From DATBFX01 sp036558305 (GTDB taxonomy: Bacteria > Chloroflexota > Chloroflexia > Thermomicrobiales > UBA6265), in the NCBI GenBank assembly GCA_036558305.1, contig DATBFX010000437.1, positions 1 to 45,224 on the forward strand: a DNA stretch of 45,224 bases, read 5' to 3'. Below the pieces are notes generated by a model. That model was not told the origin of the DNA. It saw only the letters and a program-made list of their open reading frames with translations, and did no database searches. Shown one piece after another: positions 25,916 through 35,076 of the stretch. The position numbers and the translations under genes are program-made. Every line of letters starts with the position of its first letter. Within the stretch, counting starts at the first letter, position 1.

Positions 25916-27433
25916 GTGGCGATCGACGTCGCGACAGAGATCAAGACGTACCAGATGGTGATCGGCGGCGAGAGTGTGCCGGCCCTGAGCGGCGAGACGT
26001 TCGAGACCGTCAGTCCGGCGACGAATCGGGTGATCGGGCGCATCCCGAAGGCAGGGGCGGCGGACGTCGAGCGGGCGATGGCGGCGGCGCGGCGGGCATT
26101 CGACGAGGGGCCGTGGGGGCGGTGGACGCCGCTGGAGCGGAAGCGGGCGCTCGATCGGGTCGCCGCGATGTTGCGGGAGCGGATCGACGAGATCGCGCGC
26201 TTGGAGACGTTGAACTGCGGCAAGATCATCGTCGAGTCGCGGAACGACGTGATCGCCTCGGCGAACTGCTTCGAGTATTACGCGAGTCTGGCGCCGCTCG
26301 TCTACGGCGAGCACCTGCCGATGAATGGGCCGTTGCTGGATTACACGACGCGTGAACCGTTCGGCGTCTGCGCGCAGATCGTGCCGTGGAATTTTCCGCT
26401 CTTGATGGCGGTCTGGAAAATCGCGCCGGCACTGGCGACGGGGAACACGGTGGTGTTGAAACCGGCCAGCGCGACGCCGATCACCGCGATCGTGCTGGCG
26501 GAGCTGTGCCGCGAGGCGGGGATACCCGACGGGGTCGTCAACGTCGTCACCGGGCCCGGCCGGGAGGTCGGCGAGGCGATGGTGGCGAGTCCGCTCGTCG
26601 ACAAGGTCGCCTTTACCGGGGAGACGGGGACGGGCCGGCGGATCATGGAGCTGGCGGCCGGGACGATCAAGAAAGTCTCGCTGGAGTTGGGTGGCAAGAG
26701 TCCGAACATCATCTTCCCAGACGCCGACCTCGACGAGGCGGTCGACGGCTCGCTCTTCTCGATCTTCGCGAACTCCGGTCAGCGGTGCACGGCCCGGACG
26801 CGCCTCTTCCTTCACAAGGAGATCCACGACGAGTTCCTCTCCCGGTTCGTCGCCAAGGCGAAGCAGATCCGCGTCGGCGATCCGCTGGAGTGGGAGACGC
26901 AGATGGGGCCGGTCATCTCGCCGCAGCAGCAAGACCGGGTGTTGTCGTATTGCGGGATGGCGCGCGACGAGGGGGCGGAACTGCTGACCGGCGGGCGCAA
27001 GCTGACGGACGGCGAGTTGGCGTCCGGCAACTTCGTCGAGCCGACCGTGTTCGGCCGGGTCCGCTCGGACATGACGCTGGCGCAGGAAGAGGTCTTCGGA
27101 CCGGTGCTGGCGGTGATTCCGTTCGACGACGTGGACGAGGTCGTGCGCATGGCGAACAGTACGGTCTACGGATTGGCGGCGACGATCTGGACGCGGGACA
27201 TCAAGCGCGCGCACACGCTGGCGCGGCGGTTGCAGGCCGGCAACGTCAGCATCAACTACCCGACGGTCAACCCGCCGGAGGCGCCGTTCGGCGGGTTCAA
27301 GCAGAGCGGGATCGGCCGGGAACTTGGCCGGCACGGGCTCGACCTTTACACGCAGGTCAAGAACGTGGTCGTCAATCTCAATCCCGAGCCGTTCGACTGG
27401 TACGGAAGGTGGCCGAAGGCTCCTCAACCGTGA
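25916..27433 (+). CDS. NAD(P)-dependent aldehyde dehydrogenase
   Basis: The 505-residue protein is a complete ALDH: VPWNFPLLMAVWKIAPALA, the nucleotide-binding VAFTGETGTG, the general base Glu257 in LELGGKSPN, the nucleophile Cys291 in NSGQRCTARTR, EEVFGPVLAVIPF, and the C-terminal PFGGFKQSGIGRELG. It oxidises an aldehyde to the acid; betaine-aldehyde or aminobutyraldehyde type substrates are possible but not proven. GTG at 25916 was chosen because AGGAG is 8 nt upstream; a GTG 6 nt earlier is too close to it. Its stop TGA abuts the stop of the convergent DUF5615 gene in TGATCA. Confidence 0.93.
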   Translation: MAIDVATEIKTYQMVIGGESVPALSGETFETVSPATNRVIGRIPKAGAADVERAMAAARRAFDEGPWGRWTPLERKRALDRVAAMLRERIDEIARLETLNCGKIIVESRNDVIASANCFEYYASLAPLVYGEHLPMNGPLLDYTTREPFGVCAQIVPWNFPLLMAVWKIAPALATGNTVVLKPASATPITAIVLAELCREAGIPDGVVNVVTGPGREVGEAMVASPLVDKVAFTGETGTGRRIMELAAGTIKKVSLELGGKSPNIIFPDADLDEAVDGSLFSIFANSGQRCTARTRLFLHKEIHDEFLSRFVAKAKQIRVGDPLEWETQMGPVISPQQQDRVLSYCGMARDEGAELLTGGRKLTDGELASGNFVEPTVFGRVRSDMTLAQEEVFGPVLAVIPFDDVDEVVRMANSTVYGLAATIWTRDIKRAHTLARRLQAGNVSINYPTVNPPEAPFGGFKQSGIGRELGRHGLDLYTQVKNVVVNLNPEPFDWYGRWPKAPQP

Positions 27434-27823
27434 TCAGGAGAGCTCGGTCCAGCCCTCCCGATGGTCCCAGGAAAACAATCGGTTGATGGAACTGTCGACC
27501 AACTCGCCCAACGAGACGAGCGCGTCGACGATCTCGTTATTTCCAACGAGTTTGGCCGTGTGAACAACAGCGATGCCCGCGTGTTGTGGCGGGTCATCGG
27601 CCACCCAGGACGTGGACCAGAGAAGCCATGCCCTGTGGAGGAGCGTGTAGTCCCGGACGTCGTATGTCACCAATACACGGCCGGTTCGGGCGGCGAGAAG
27701 CAGGTTCGCAGCGTCGTCGAGTCCCTTGAGGCCGAGTCGGTCCACAGAGACAACATCCAGACCGCGGGCGACAGCGCGCTCTGTCAGCCGTTCCGAGATA
27801 TGCTCGTCGAGATGAAAGATCAT
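27434..27823 (-). CDS. DUF5615 PIN-like toxin candidate
   Basis: The 129-residue protein begins IFHLDEHIS, continues LTERAVARGLDVV, GLDDAANLLLAA and VLVTYDVRDY, the acidic pattern of the DUF5615/Mut7-C PIN-like family (COG4634). Such proteins are thought to be RNases and are usually encoded after a DUF433 gene, as here with an ATGA overlap. The C-terminal half, with WSTSW and a Trp-rich end, is also typical. Activity is inferred from the family. Confidence 0.8.
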   Translation of the reverse strand: MIFHLDEHISERLTERAVARGLDVVSVDRLGLKGLDDAANLLLAARTGRVLVTYDVRDYTLLHRAWLLWSTSWVADDPPQHAGIAVVHTAKLVGNNEIVDALVSLGELVDSSINRLFSWDHREGWTELS

Positions 27824-28170
27824 CTAGTCAGGGGGCGACCGCCGCGCGCGGCGGCTTCATCCGCAGCCAGTTTTGCATCGATGGCACCGCGATTGAGATC
27901 GTAGTACGCGATCGCGGCACGAACGGCCTCGATCGAAATATCAAAGGCTTCGGCAGTGTCTCTGATCTGGTCCACGGTTGCGGCGACGGGGTCGTCGACA
28001 TTTCCGAACGTGATCATCTCCAGGATGATCCCCCAAATCGGCCGCTCGAACCCGACAATGCGGGCGCGCGCGGGACCGGGTCGGTGCGGGTCGGCTTTGA
28101 TGAGATGCGCGTATTCGGGCGGAATGTACCCCTTGAGGACCGGATCTAGTGTAACTTCTGATTTGATCAT
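27820..28170 (-). CDS. DUF433 antitoxin-like protein
   Basis: ATG at 28170 follows AAAGGA by about 10 nt, giving 116 residues. The C-terminal half matches the DUF433 helix-turn-helix region (PIWGIILEMITFGN, then VRAAIAYYDLNRGAIDAKL). DUF433 proteins are the usual partners and probable repressors of DUF5615 proteins. The N-terminal 45 residues are longer than minimal members. An upstream frame to 28350 lacks a convincing start. Confidence 0.75.
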   Translation of the reverse strand: MIKSEVTLDPVLKGYIPPEYAHLIKADPHRPGPARARIVGFERPIWGIILEMITFGNVDDPVAATVDQIRDTAEAFDISIEAVRAAIAYYDLNRGAIDAKLAADEAAARGGRPLTR

Positions 28171-28348
28171 CGTGATACCGTCCTTTAACCATTCGCCGGG
28201 TGTGCCGATCTTGGGTTCGGCGTGCCGGCATTGCCAGAAGTAGAGTATCGCAGAATCGAAGACTGCGACGGCAATTGAAAAGGCCCCCACTACCGAATGG
28301 AAAGTATCGCGCTCATGCGGGATACTTACGGACATACGTTGGCGCCGC

Positions 28349-29335
28349 ATGGCGTCACCTCGCGACGCAGGGGATGAGGACGGATTTGGCTTGAGCGCAC
28401 TGACCGCGACCTACCTGAACCAACACGCCGGACGGACATTCGACAACGTCGACGACCTCGAAACGGCACTGCGAGACGAGCGCTACATCGCGGACCGCGG
28501 GCTGGCGACGACGCTCTATTTGACACTCCGCATGCGGAAACCGCTCTTGCTCGAGGGCGAAGCGGGTGTCGGCAAAACCGAGATCGCCAAGGTCCTGGCG
28601 GCGATCCTCGGCACGCCGTTGATTCGGCTCCAATGCTACGAAGGGCTCGACGCCAGTACGGCGATCTACGAGTGGGATTACCCCCGGCAGATGCTGTACC
28701 TGCAGACGATCGAGGCGACCGGAGGGGTCGATCGCGAGACGGCGCGGCGTGACCTCTTCAGCGAGGAGTTCTTGCTGAAGCGACCGCTGTTGCAGGCGAT
28801 CGACGCGGCGCACGACAAATCGCCGGTGCTGCTGATCGACGAGGTCGATCGGGCCGACCAGGAGTTGGAGGCGTTCCTGCTGGAACTGCTGTCGGACTTC
28901 CAGGTGACGGTGCCGGAATTGGGGACGATCCGGGCCGAGCACGTGCCGATCGTGATCCTGACGTCGAACCGGACGCGCGAGATCCACGACGCGCTGAAGC
29001 GGCGCTGTCTCTACTACTGGATCGACTTCCCGACCTTCCAGAAGGAGTTTCGGATTCTCAGCGCGAAGGTGCCGGAGGCACCGCAGCGACTGGCGACGCA
29101 GATCTGCGGGTTTACGCAGGGCTTGCGCGAGGTCGATCTCTTCAAGTCGCCGGGGATGGCCGAGACCCTGGACTGGGCGCACGCGCTCCTTTCGCTCGGC
29201 ACGACGGAATTGACCAACGACGCGGTGGACGACACGCTTGGCGTCATCCTGAAGTACCAGGAGGACGTCGATCGCGTTCGCGGCGACGTCGCGAACGCGC
29301 TGATCACGCGGGCGGCCCGTGCAACAGCTCACTAG
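28349..29335 (+). CDS. MoxR-family AAA ATPase, CoxD-like
   Basis: The 328-residue protein has Walker A GEAGVGKT at 70-77, Walker B VLLIDEVDRAD, sensor region VILTSNRTREIHDALKRRC with the arginine finger, and the YPRQMLYLQ block characteristic of the CoxD branch of MoxR ATPases. CoxD helps insert sulfur and copper into the active site of CO dehydrogenase-type molybdenum hydroxylases. The next gene overlaps by 17 nt and encodes the CoxE partner. The ATG at 28349 has no good ribosome site; a TTG at 28391 preceded by GAGGA is an alternative start. Confidence 0.88.
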   Translation: MASPRDAGDEDGFGLSALTATYLNQHAGRTFDNVDDLETALRDERYIADRGLATTLYLTLRMRKPLLLEGEAGVGKTEIAKVLAAILGTPLIRLQCYEGLDASTAIYEWDYPRQMLYLQTIEATGGVDRETARRDLFSEEFLLKRPLLQAIDAAHDKSPVLLIDEVDRADQELEAFLLELLSDFQVTVPELGTIRAEHVPIVILTSNRTREIHDALKRRCLYYWIDFPTFQKEFRILSAKVPEAPQRLATQICGFTQGLREVDLFKSPGMAETLDWAHALLSLGTTELTNDAVDDTLGVILKYQEDVDRVRGDVANALITRAARATAH

Positions 29336-30752
29336 ACGAACCAGACCGGGACCGCAACCAGAAGATGTGCGACCGGCCCGGCTCGCGGCCAATTTGCTCG
29401 CGTTCGGTCGCGATCTGCGGTCGTCCGGACTGAACATCGGGTCCGGTCAGATCTTGAGCCTGGTCGAGGCCGTCGGCGAGATCGATTGCCGGCGCAGTGA
29501 CGACTTCTACCACGCGTCGCGGGCGACGCTGGTGACGTCGCCGGAACAGATCCCCGTCTTCGACACGGCGTTCGCCCGGTTCTGGCGGCGGTTGATGAAT
29601 CCGATGCCACCGGTCGAGGCGCCGGTCGATCAGGGGGATCTCGATCTCGTGCCACCGCCGGGGGCGACACCGGAAGAGGGACCGGATCGAAAACGCGCCG
29701 CCGGCGGTAAAGAGGGGCAGAAAAAGGACCGGGCGATCCTGGCCGTCGAAGACACCGAACAGGAGGACATGGGGCAAGGCGACGAACTCGAGTCGCCGCC
29801 CGAGGACGTCCTGGTCTTCAGCGCGCGCGAGGTCTTGAGGAAGAAGGACTTCGCGCAGTTCTCGCCAGAGGAGATCGCGGAAGCGCGGCGCCTGATCGCC
29901 AGCATGACCTGGCGGTTGGGGACGCGGAAAACGCGGCGGCGGGAGAAGGCGGTGCACGGCGAGTTCATCGACTACCGGCGGACGCTGCGTCACAGTCTGA
30001 AACACGGTGGAGTGCCGATCGAGTTGCGGCGGCGGCGGCGCAAGGAGCGGATGAGACCGTTGGTCTTGATCTGCGACATCTCGGGGTCGATGGATCGCTA
30101 TTCGCGGTTGCTCTTGCAGTTCGTTCACGCGCTGGAGCACGGCCTGGACACGGTCGAAGTCTTCGTTTTCGGGACGCGGTTGACGCGGATCACGCGTGAG
30201 CTGCGGAAACGGAACGTGGACGACGCGATCGAGCAGGTCGTGCGGTCGGTCGACGACTGGTCGGGCGGCACCCGGATCGGCGAATCGATCAAGGAGTTCA
30301 ACTTCAAGTGGAGCCGGCGGGTGCTGCGCTCCGGCGCGACCGTGGTCATGATCTCCGATGGCTGGGATCGCGGCGATCCGAAGCTGTTGGCGACCGAGAT
30401 GGCGCGGTTGCAGCGGTCGTGCCGCCGTTTGATCTGGCTCAACCCGCTGCTCGGTGCGCCGGGGTACCAACCGTTGACGCAGGGCATCCGGGCGGCGTTG
30501 CCGTACGTGGACGCCTTTCTGCCGGTCCACAACTTGAAGAGTCTCGAAATCCTGGCGGAGATCCTGGGCGACATGGACGACAGCCCGCCGGTTCGGGCGA
30601 ACCGCTCGATCCTGGGCGTGCCGAGCATGATCTTACCGGGCAAACCGACGATGACCGACCGGGGCGAGTTGGTCGTCAACGTCGGTCCGGTAGTCCGGGG
30701 AACGAAGAAAGCGCGGAGGTACCGTCGTGAAAGATATGCTGCCGGAAATTGA
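29319..30752 (+). CDS. CoxE-like von Willebrand factor A protein
   Basis: The 477-residue protein has an N-terminal helical region (LAANLLAFGRDLRSSGLNIG), a charged linker (about 100-160), a basic strand (RRRRRKERMRPLVL) and a VWA domain with the MIDAS motif DISGS at 253-257. CoxE works with the CoxD ATPase in cofactor assembly of molybdenum hydroxylases. It starts at a GTG inside the coxD-like gene end and its own last 26 nt overlap the XdhC-N gene, so at least these three genes are co-translated. Confidence 0.87.
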   Translation: MQQLTRRTRPGPQPEDVRPARLAANLLAFGRDLRSSGLNIGSGQILSLVEAVGEIDCRRSDDFYHASRATLVTSPEQIPVFDTAFARFWRRLMNPMPPVEAPVDQGDLDLVPPPGATPEEGPDRKRAAGGKEGQKKDRAILAVEDTEQEDMGQGDELESPPEDVLVFSAREVLRKKDFAQFSPEEIAEARRLIASMTWRLGTRKTRRREKAVHGEFIDYRRTLRHSLKHGGVPIELRRRRRKERMRPLVLICDISGSMDRYSRLLLQFVHALEHGLDTVEVFVFGTRLTRITRELRKRNVDDAIEQVVRSVDDWSGGTRIGESIKEFNFKWSRRVLRSGATVVMISDGWDRGDPKLLATEMARLQRSCRRLIWLNPLLGAPGYQPLTQGIRAALPYVDAFLPVHNLKSLEILAEILGDMDDSPPVRANRSILGVPSMILPGKPTMTDRGELVVNVGPVVRGTKKARRYRRERYAAGN

Positions 30753-31053
30753 CACCTGGCGCGAGGCCGGGGAACGGGTCGCGATCGCGACCGTCGTCAA
30801 GGTCGAGGGCTCGGCGCCGCGACCGGTCGGGGCGACGATGGCCGTCTCCAGCGGCGGGGAACTGGCCGGCTCGGTGAGCGGCGGTTGCGTCGAGGGCGCG
30901 GTGTTCGAGGAGGCCCAGGAGGTCCTGAAGAGCGGCGAGCCGAAACTGCTGCGGTTCGGCATCACCGACGAGATGGCCTGGGACGTCGGGCTGGCCTGCG
31001 GCGGGACGATCGAGGTGTTCGTCGAGCCGCTGGACGGAGGCGCTAGGCGTTAG
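30727..31053 (+). CDS. XdhC/CoxI N-terminal domain protein
   Basis: The 108-residue protein has the family boxes VKVEGSAPRPVGATMAV, GSVSGGCVEGAVFEEA and LACGGTIEVFVEP. It handles molybdenum cofactor sulfuration and delivery for xanthine or CO dehydrogenase-type enzymes. In E. coli-like XdhC this part is fused to the Rossmann domain; here that domain is the next gene. GTG start with GGAGG 7 nt upstream. The last residues (GARR) and the stop are encoded by a GGCGTTA heptamer array. Confidence 0.9.
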   Translation: MKDMLPEIDTWREAGERVAIATVVKVEGSAPRPVGATMAVSSGGELAGSVSGGCVEGAVFEEAQEVLKSGEPKLLRFGITDEMAWDVGLACGGTIEVFVEPLDGGARR

Positions 31054-31068
31054 GCGTCAGGCGTTAGG
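31039..31068 (+). repeat. GGCGTTA-type heptamer array
   Basis: Four tandem units (GGCGCTA, GGCGTTA, GGCGTCA, GGCGTTA) plus GG lie between the two XdhC genes. The second unit supplies the stop codon of the first gene. Confidence 0.85.
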
Positions 31069-31086
31069 AGAACGACGAGGACCGTG

Positions 31087-31869
31087 ATGGCGACGGCGGT
31101 GGCTGGAATCTACGACCAGGTAAAGAACGCCGTGGCGGAGTATGTGCCGGTCGCGACGGTGACGGTGGTGCGCGGGGCGAACCTCGGCGCGAAGGTGCTG
31201 GTGCTGCCGGACCGGGTCGAGGGGACGCTCGGGGACGACGAGCTGGATCGGGCGGCGGTGGAGGACGCGCGGTCGCTGCTGGCGGAGGAGCGGTCGGAGA
31301 CGCGGGTCTATCCGTTCGGCGACGGTGAGGTCGAACTGTTCCACGAGACGTTTCCGCCGCCGCCGACGCTGCTGATCTTCGGGGCGGTCCACGTGGCGCA
31401 GGCGCTGACGAGGTTCGCGAAGCAACTCGGGTTCCGGGTGATCGTGACCGATGCGCGGGCCAAGCTGGCGACGGCGGAGCGGTTCCCGGAAGCCGACCGG
31501 ATCATCCAGGCGTGGCCGGACGACGCGCTCAACGAGTTGACGATCGAGCCGAACACCTACGTGGCGATCTTGACCCACGATCCGAAGTTCGACGAACCCG
31601 CGCTTCTGGGTACGCTGGAAACGAAGGCGCGTTACATCGGGGCGGTCGGCAGTCGCAAGACGAACGCCGATCGCCGTGAGCGGCTGCGGGCGGCGGGTGT
31701 GAGTGACGAGGCGCTCGCGCGCGTTCACGGTCCGATCGGGCTCGACATCGGCGCCAGCACGCCGGAAGAGATGGCGATCAGCATCCTCGCCGAGATCATC
31801 GCGGTGCGGCACGAACGGCGCGGCGGGCCGCTGACGGAGGCGACGGGGAACATTCGGGCGCGGGTGTAG
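31087..31869 (+). CDS. XdhC Rossmann-domain protein
   Basis: The 260-residue protein has an N-terminal XdhC segment (VATVTVVRGANLGAKVLVLP) and a Rossmann domain with LLIFGAVHVAQALTRFAKQL, VIVTDARAKLA, YVAILTHDPKFDEPAL and YIGAVGSRKTNADRRERL, closing with PIGLDIGASTPEEMAISILAE. It is the second half of the XdhC function. ATG was chosen over the adjacent GTG at 31084 because GAGG lies 6 nt from it. A long family A palindrome follows it before the mocA-like gene. Confidence 0.9.
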   Translation: MATAVAGIYDQVKNAVAEYVPVATVTVVRGANLGAKVLVLPDRVEGTLGDDELDRAAVEDARSLLAEERSETRVYPFGDGEVELFHETFPPPPTLLIFGAVHVAQALTRFAKQLGFRVIVTDARAKLATAERFPEADRIIQAWPDDALNELTIEPNTYVAILTHDPKFDEPALLGTLETKARYIGAVGSRKTNADRRERLRAAGVSDEALARVHGPIGLDIGASTPEEMAISILAEIIAVRHERRGGPLTEATGNIRARV

Positions 31870-31908
31870 CGGCTGGCTCGACGGAGTGTCGGCATCGGGT
31901 CGACAGTC

Positions 31909-32068
31909 GTAGGGGCGGACCGGGTGCCCTCTGGGCGCTGTCCGCCCTGCCGCGCAGCGCGATCGCCCGTTGAAGAATCGAGCGAATGTGGTGCGTGGTC
32001 TCAATGCAACGCGTCGCGAACGTCGAGAAGGGCGGACAGCGCCCAGAGGGAACCCGGTCCGCCCTTAC
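31909..32068. repeat. Interspersed palindrome, family A, long copy
   Basis: Arms of 40 nt (31909-31948 and 32029-32068) are reverse complements except for two positions and enclose an 80-nt loop. Each arm starts or ends with GTAGGGGCGGACC-type sequence and is itself partly palindromic (GGGCGGAC with GTCCGCCC). No open frame is supported inside. Size and structure resemble a miniature inverted-repeat element. Confidence 0.88.
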
Positions 32069-32085
32069 GATGGGTTGGTTCATTG

Positions 32086-32694
32086 GTGCGATCTTTGTCG
32101 GGTATCAGCGGCGTCATTCTCGCGGCGGGTCAATCGTCTCGGCTTGGGCGACCGAAGCAATTGCTCGATCTGTTTGGCGAACCGTTGCTCCGGCGGGTCG
32201 TGCGGAACGCGGTTGCGTCCGGGTTGGACGAGGTCGTGTTGGTGCTCGGTTACCGGGCGGAGGAGATCGCGTCCGCGGTTGGGGGATGGGGGCAGCGGGT
32301 CGTCGTCAATCCCGAATTTGCGGAGGGGCAGAGCACGTCGGTGCGGGTTGGACTGTCCGCAATCGATCCAATGGCCGAAGGCGTCCTCTTTCTCCTCGGC
32401 GATCAACCGCAGGTCGGACCGGACATTATCGACGCCGTGATCGAGCGCTTCCGGGAGACGCAGACGCCGATTGTGATGCCGACGTATGGCGGAATTGCCG
32501 CGAACCCGGTCCTCTTTGCGGGCGAGTTGTTTGCGGAACTCGCGAAGGTGACCGGCGACGAGGGTGCCCGATCGGTCGTCAAGAGGAATCGCGATCGGGT
32601 GGCGACGGTTGCCGTCGGCGACGGTTCGCCGCCGCGCGACGTCGATACGGAAGGCGACTACCGGATGCTGCTGGAGGAGATGGCGCCGGAGTAG
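32086..32694 (+). CDS. Molybdenum cofactor nucleotidyltransferase, MocA-like
   Basis: The 202-residue protein starts GVILAAGQSSRLGRPKQLL, the nucleotide-binding signature of MobA/MocA proteins, and has LLGDQPQVGP and GDEGARSVVKRN later. MocA adds CMP to molybdopterin for the xanthine and CO dehydrogenase family. It is the fifth gene of the CoxD-CoxE-XdhC series, supporting that role over MobA. A GTG at 32086 was chosen; TTG at 32095 is possible. It begins just after the family A palindrome. Confidence 0.85.
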   Translation: MRSLSGISGVILAAGQSSRLGRPKQLLDLFGEPLLRRVVRNAVASGLDEVVLVLGYRAEEIASAVGGWGQRVVVNPEFAEGQSTSVRVGLSAIDPMAEGVLFLLGDQPQVGPDIIDAVIERFRETQTPIVMPTYGGIAANPVLFAGELFAELAKVTGDEGARSVVKRNRDRVATVAVGDGSPPRDVDTEGDYRMLLEEMAPE

Positions 32695-32856
32695 CGGTAG
32701 GCCTCCACCCTGCTCGACGCAAGCTATCCACCGGTTGTGCGATCTTTGGCGGGCACCAGGGTTGCGGCGCTCCTCCATCTGACCCACCGGCACCGAAATC
32801 CGTGCCGCACAGACCGAAATTCGCCCTTTGGGAACACCCATGGTACCATCCGCATT

Positions 32857-34605
32857 ATGGTGTACGTTCAGACGCCGCCTACCAGCGCGCGAGCGGTGAC
32901 ACGCCCCATCTGGATCGAACCTGGACTGATACCGCCGGATGCGGCGGCGCTTCATCCCGACCCGCTCATTGCCGAACTCCTCTACCGGCGCGACATCCGC
33001 GACGCGGCCGCCGCCGCCGAATTCCTGCAATCCCGCCCGCGTCCTGCTCCCAACCCGTCGGCCCTCCCCCACATGGACGCCGCCGTTGAGCGGATCGTGC
33101 GCGCCGTCAACGGCGGCGAGCGCATCGCGGTGTTCGGCGACTACGACGTCGACGGCGTCACCTCGACCGCACTCCTTACCCGCGCCCTCCGGGCCGCCGT
33201 CGGCGATGCAAGTCGCCTGATCGCCCGCCTGCCGACCCGCCGCGAGGGCTACGGACTCAACCAGACCGCCATCGACGACTTCGCGCTCGCCGGAGTCTCG
33301 CTCCTGATCGCGGTCGACTGCGCCAGTTCGGACGATCTCAACGTCGGCTACGCGCGTGCCATCGGTCTCGACGTCATCGTCGTCGATCACCACCACATGC
33401 ACGGCCCCGGTCCCGAAGGCGCGATCGTGCTGTCCCCCTATCTGTCGGCCGAAGGACCGTATCGCGAGCTCGCCGCCGTCGGGGTCGTCTACCTCCTGGT
33501 GGCCGCCCTCGCCCAACACGGCTGCCGCATCGACGGTCCGAATGGGGATCCGGAGACGTCGCTCCTGGACTACGTCGCCCTCGGCACGATCGGCGACGTC
33601 TCGCCGCTCACCGGGGTCAACCGCGCCCTGGTCCGCGACGGGCTCAAGCAGATCCAGACGCGACCGCGTCCCGGTCTCGCCGCCCTCATCAAGAAGGCCG
33701 GGCTCGATCCCGCGACCATCACGGCCGACCGCATCGCCTTCCGGATCACGCCGCGCCTCAACGCCGCCGGCCGGATGGGCGATCCCCACCTCGCACTCGA
33801 CCTCCTCCTGACCGACGATCCGGTTGCGGCCGCCCTGCTCGCCGAGGAGATCGAACGTCTCAACGCCGAGCGCCGTGAGATCTCGGCCAAGATCGCCCAG
33901 GAAGCAGAAGACCTCATCGTTGCTCGTCCCGACTGGCGTGATCGTCGCCTCCTGATCGCGGCCGGACACGGTTGGTCGGCCGGCGTGCTCGGGATCGCCG
34001 CCAACCAGCTCGTCAGCCGCTTCGGTCGCCCCGTCCTCGTCCTCGCCGACGACGGCGAGCTCAGCAAGGGATCGGCCCGCTCCGTCCCCGGTTTCGACAT
34101 CGTCGAAGCCCTCGCGGGTTGCAGCGATCTCCTTTCCGCCTGGGGCGGTCACAGTCAGGCCGCCGGACTGTCCGTCCCGTCGGAGCACCTGGATGCCCTC
34201 GCCGACGCGCTCGATGCGCAACTCGCTGCTTCCGGTTTGGAACTGCCGGCACCGCAAGCCCTCCATCTCGATGCGATCCTGCCGGCAGAGCGCCTGACCG
34301 TCCAGACCGCGCAACTGTTGGAAACCCTTCAGCCGTTCGGCTCCGGCAACGAGCAACCGCTCTTCCTGATCCGCAACGTCCAGGTTCGCCAGTACGAGGC
34401 GATCGGTCAAGACCGCAGCCACCTCCGTCTCGTGCTGGGCACGCCGCGCGGCAACGTCAAGGCGATCGCCTTCCGCGCCGCGCCGCGCTCCCGCGAGTTG
34501 ATGCTCACCCGCACGCTCGACCTCGCCGCCAACCTCAACCTCGACCGCTGGAACGGTCAGACCCGGCTCGACCTCGAAGTCAAGGATTTCCGCCCGGCCG
34601 AGTGA
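32857..34605 (+). CDS. recJ: Single-stranded-DNA exonuclease RecJ
   Basis: The 582-residue protein contains the DHH-family motifs: FGDYDVDGVTST, AVDCASSD, VVDHHHMHG, GTIGDVSPLTG, RLNAAGRMGDP, then the DHHA1 motif GHGWSAGVLGIAA and GGHSQAAGL, and an OB-like C-terminus (ATG start at MVYVQTP). It degrades DNA 5' to 3' in recombination and mismatch repair. Start was chosen at the first ATG; no Shine-Dalgarno is visible, and TACCAT ends 8 nt before it, so a leaderless transcript is possible. Codons are mostly C-ending, unlike several neighbours. Confidence 0.95.
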   Translation: MVYVQTPPTSARAVTRPIWIEPGLIPPDAAALHPDPLIAELLYRRDIRDAAAAAEFLQSRPRPAPNPSALPHMDAAVERIVRAVNGGERIAVFGDYDVDGVTSTALLTRALRAAVGDASRLIARLPTRREGYGLNQTAIDDFALAGVSLLIAVDCASSDDLNVGYARAIGLDVIVVDHHHMHGPGPEGAIVLSPYLSAEGPYRELAAVGVVYLLVAALAQHGCRIDGPNGDPETSLLDYVALGTIGDVSPLTGVNRALVRDGLKQIQTRPRPGLAALIKKAGLDPATITADRIAFRITPRLNAAGRMGDPHLALDLLLTDDPVAAALLAEEIERLNAERREISAKIAQEAEDLIVARPDWRDRRLLIAAGHGWSAGVLGIAANQLVSRFGRPVLVLADDGELSKGSARSVPGFDIVEALAGCSDLLSAWGGHSQAAGLSVPSEHLDALADALDAQLAASGLELPAPQALHLDAILPAERLTVQTAQLLETLQPFGSGNEQPLFLIRNVQVRQYEAIGQDRSHLRLVLGTPRGNVKAIAFRAAPRSRELMLTRTLDLAANLNLDRWNGQTRLDLEVKDFRPAE

Positions 34606-34688
34606 TCGGCACTGTCCCGAACGCGTCTCCTTCGCCACCGACGGAATCGGGCCGCGACTCCCGACATACTTGTCGAGGAGTGGATGCG

Positions 34689-34937
34689 GTGGCCGGAACA
34701 GCAGCGGCGACGGCGGTCGGCCAAAACGAAGCGATGCTCGACGACCCGTTGGTTTTCGCGGTCTTCTACGACGAGATGCTGCCCCTCATCGTCGCCGGCG
34801 AAGACGGCGTCCTGCTCTCCTACAGCACCGCCGCGACGGCGCAGGTGGGTTTGGCACCGAACAAGGCGACGCCGGGGGCCACGGTGGAGAACGCGACCGC
34901 CGTTGCAAGTCACGCATCGCCGACGCCCATTCCATAG
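34689..34937 (+). CDS. Small hypothetical protein
   Basis: An 82-residue frame begins at GTG with GAGGAG 8 nt upstream. It has an acidic-hydrophobic first half (LDDPLVFAVFYDEMLPLIVAGEDG) and an Ala/Thr/Pro second half. No family is recognised. It could be expressed, but the frame might be chance in GC-rich DNA. Confidence 0.35.
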   Translation: MAGTAAATAVGQNEAMLDDPLVFAVFYDEMLPLIVAGEDGVLLSYSTAATAQVGLAPNKATPGATVENATAVASHASPTPIP

Positions 34938-35076
34938 GGATCGGTCCAGCCGCCGACTCACTTTCCGATCCCCTCCGGCGACCGCGGGCAACAAAGAGCC
35001 CGCGGTCGCCACGTCGCTGCTGCGCTATCCTGCCGCCCGGCGCACGATGATCCACGGAGAGGGGAGCACGACGGCA

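Noticed and set aside
31949..32028. Possible gene within the long family A palindrome loop
   Set aside because: Only 80 nt, with no start signal or motif.
32080..34638. 852-codon open frame on the minus strand
   Set aside because: It is antisense to the mocA-like and recJ genes, which have full motif sets. Such shadows are expected at this GC content.
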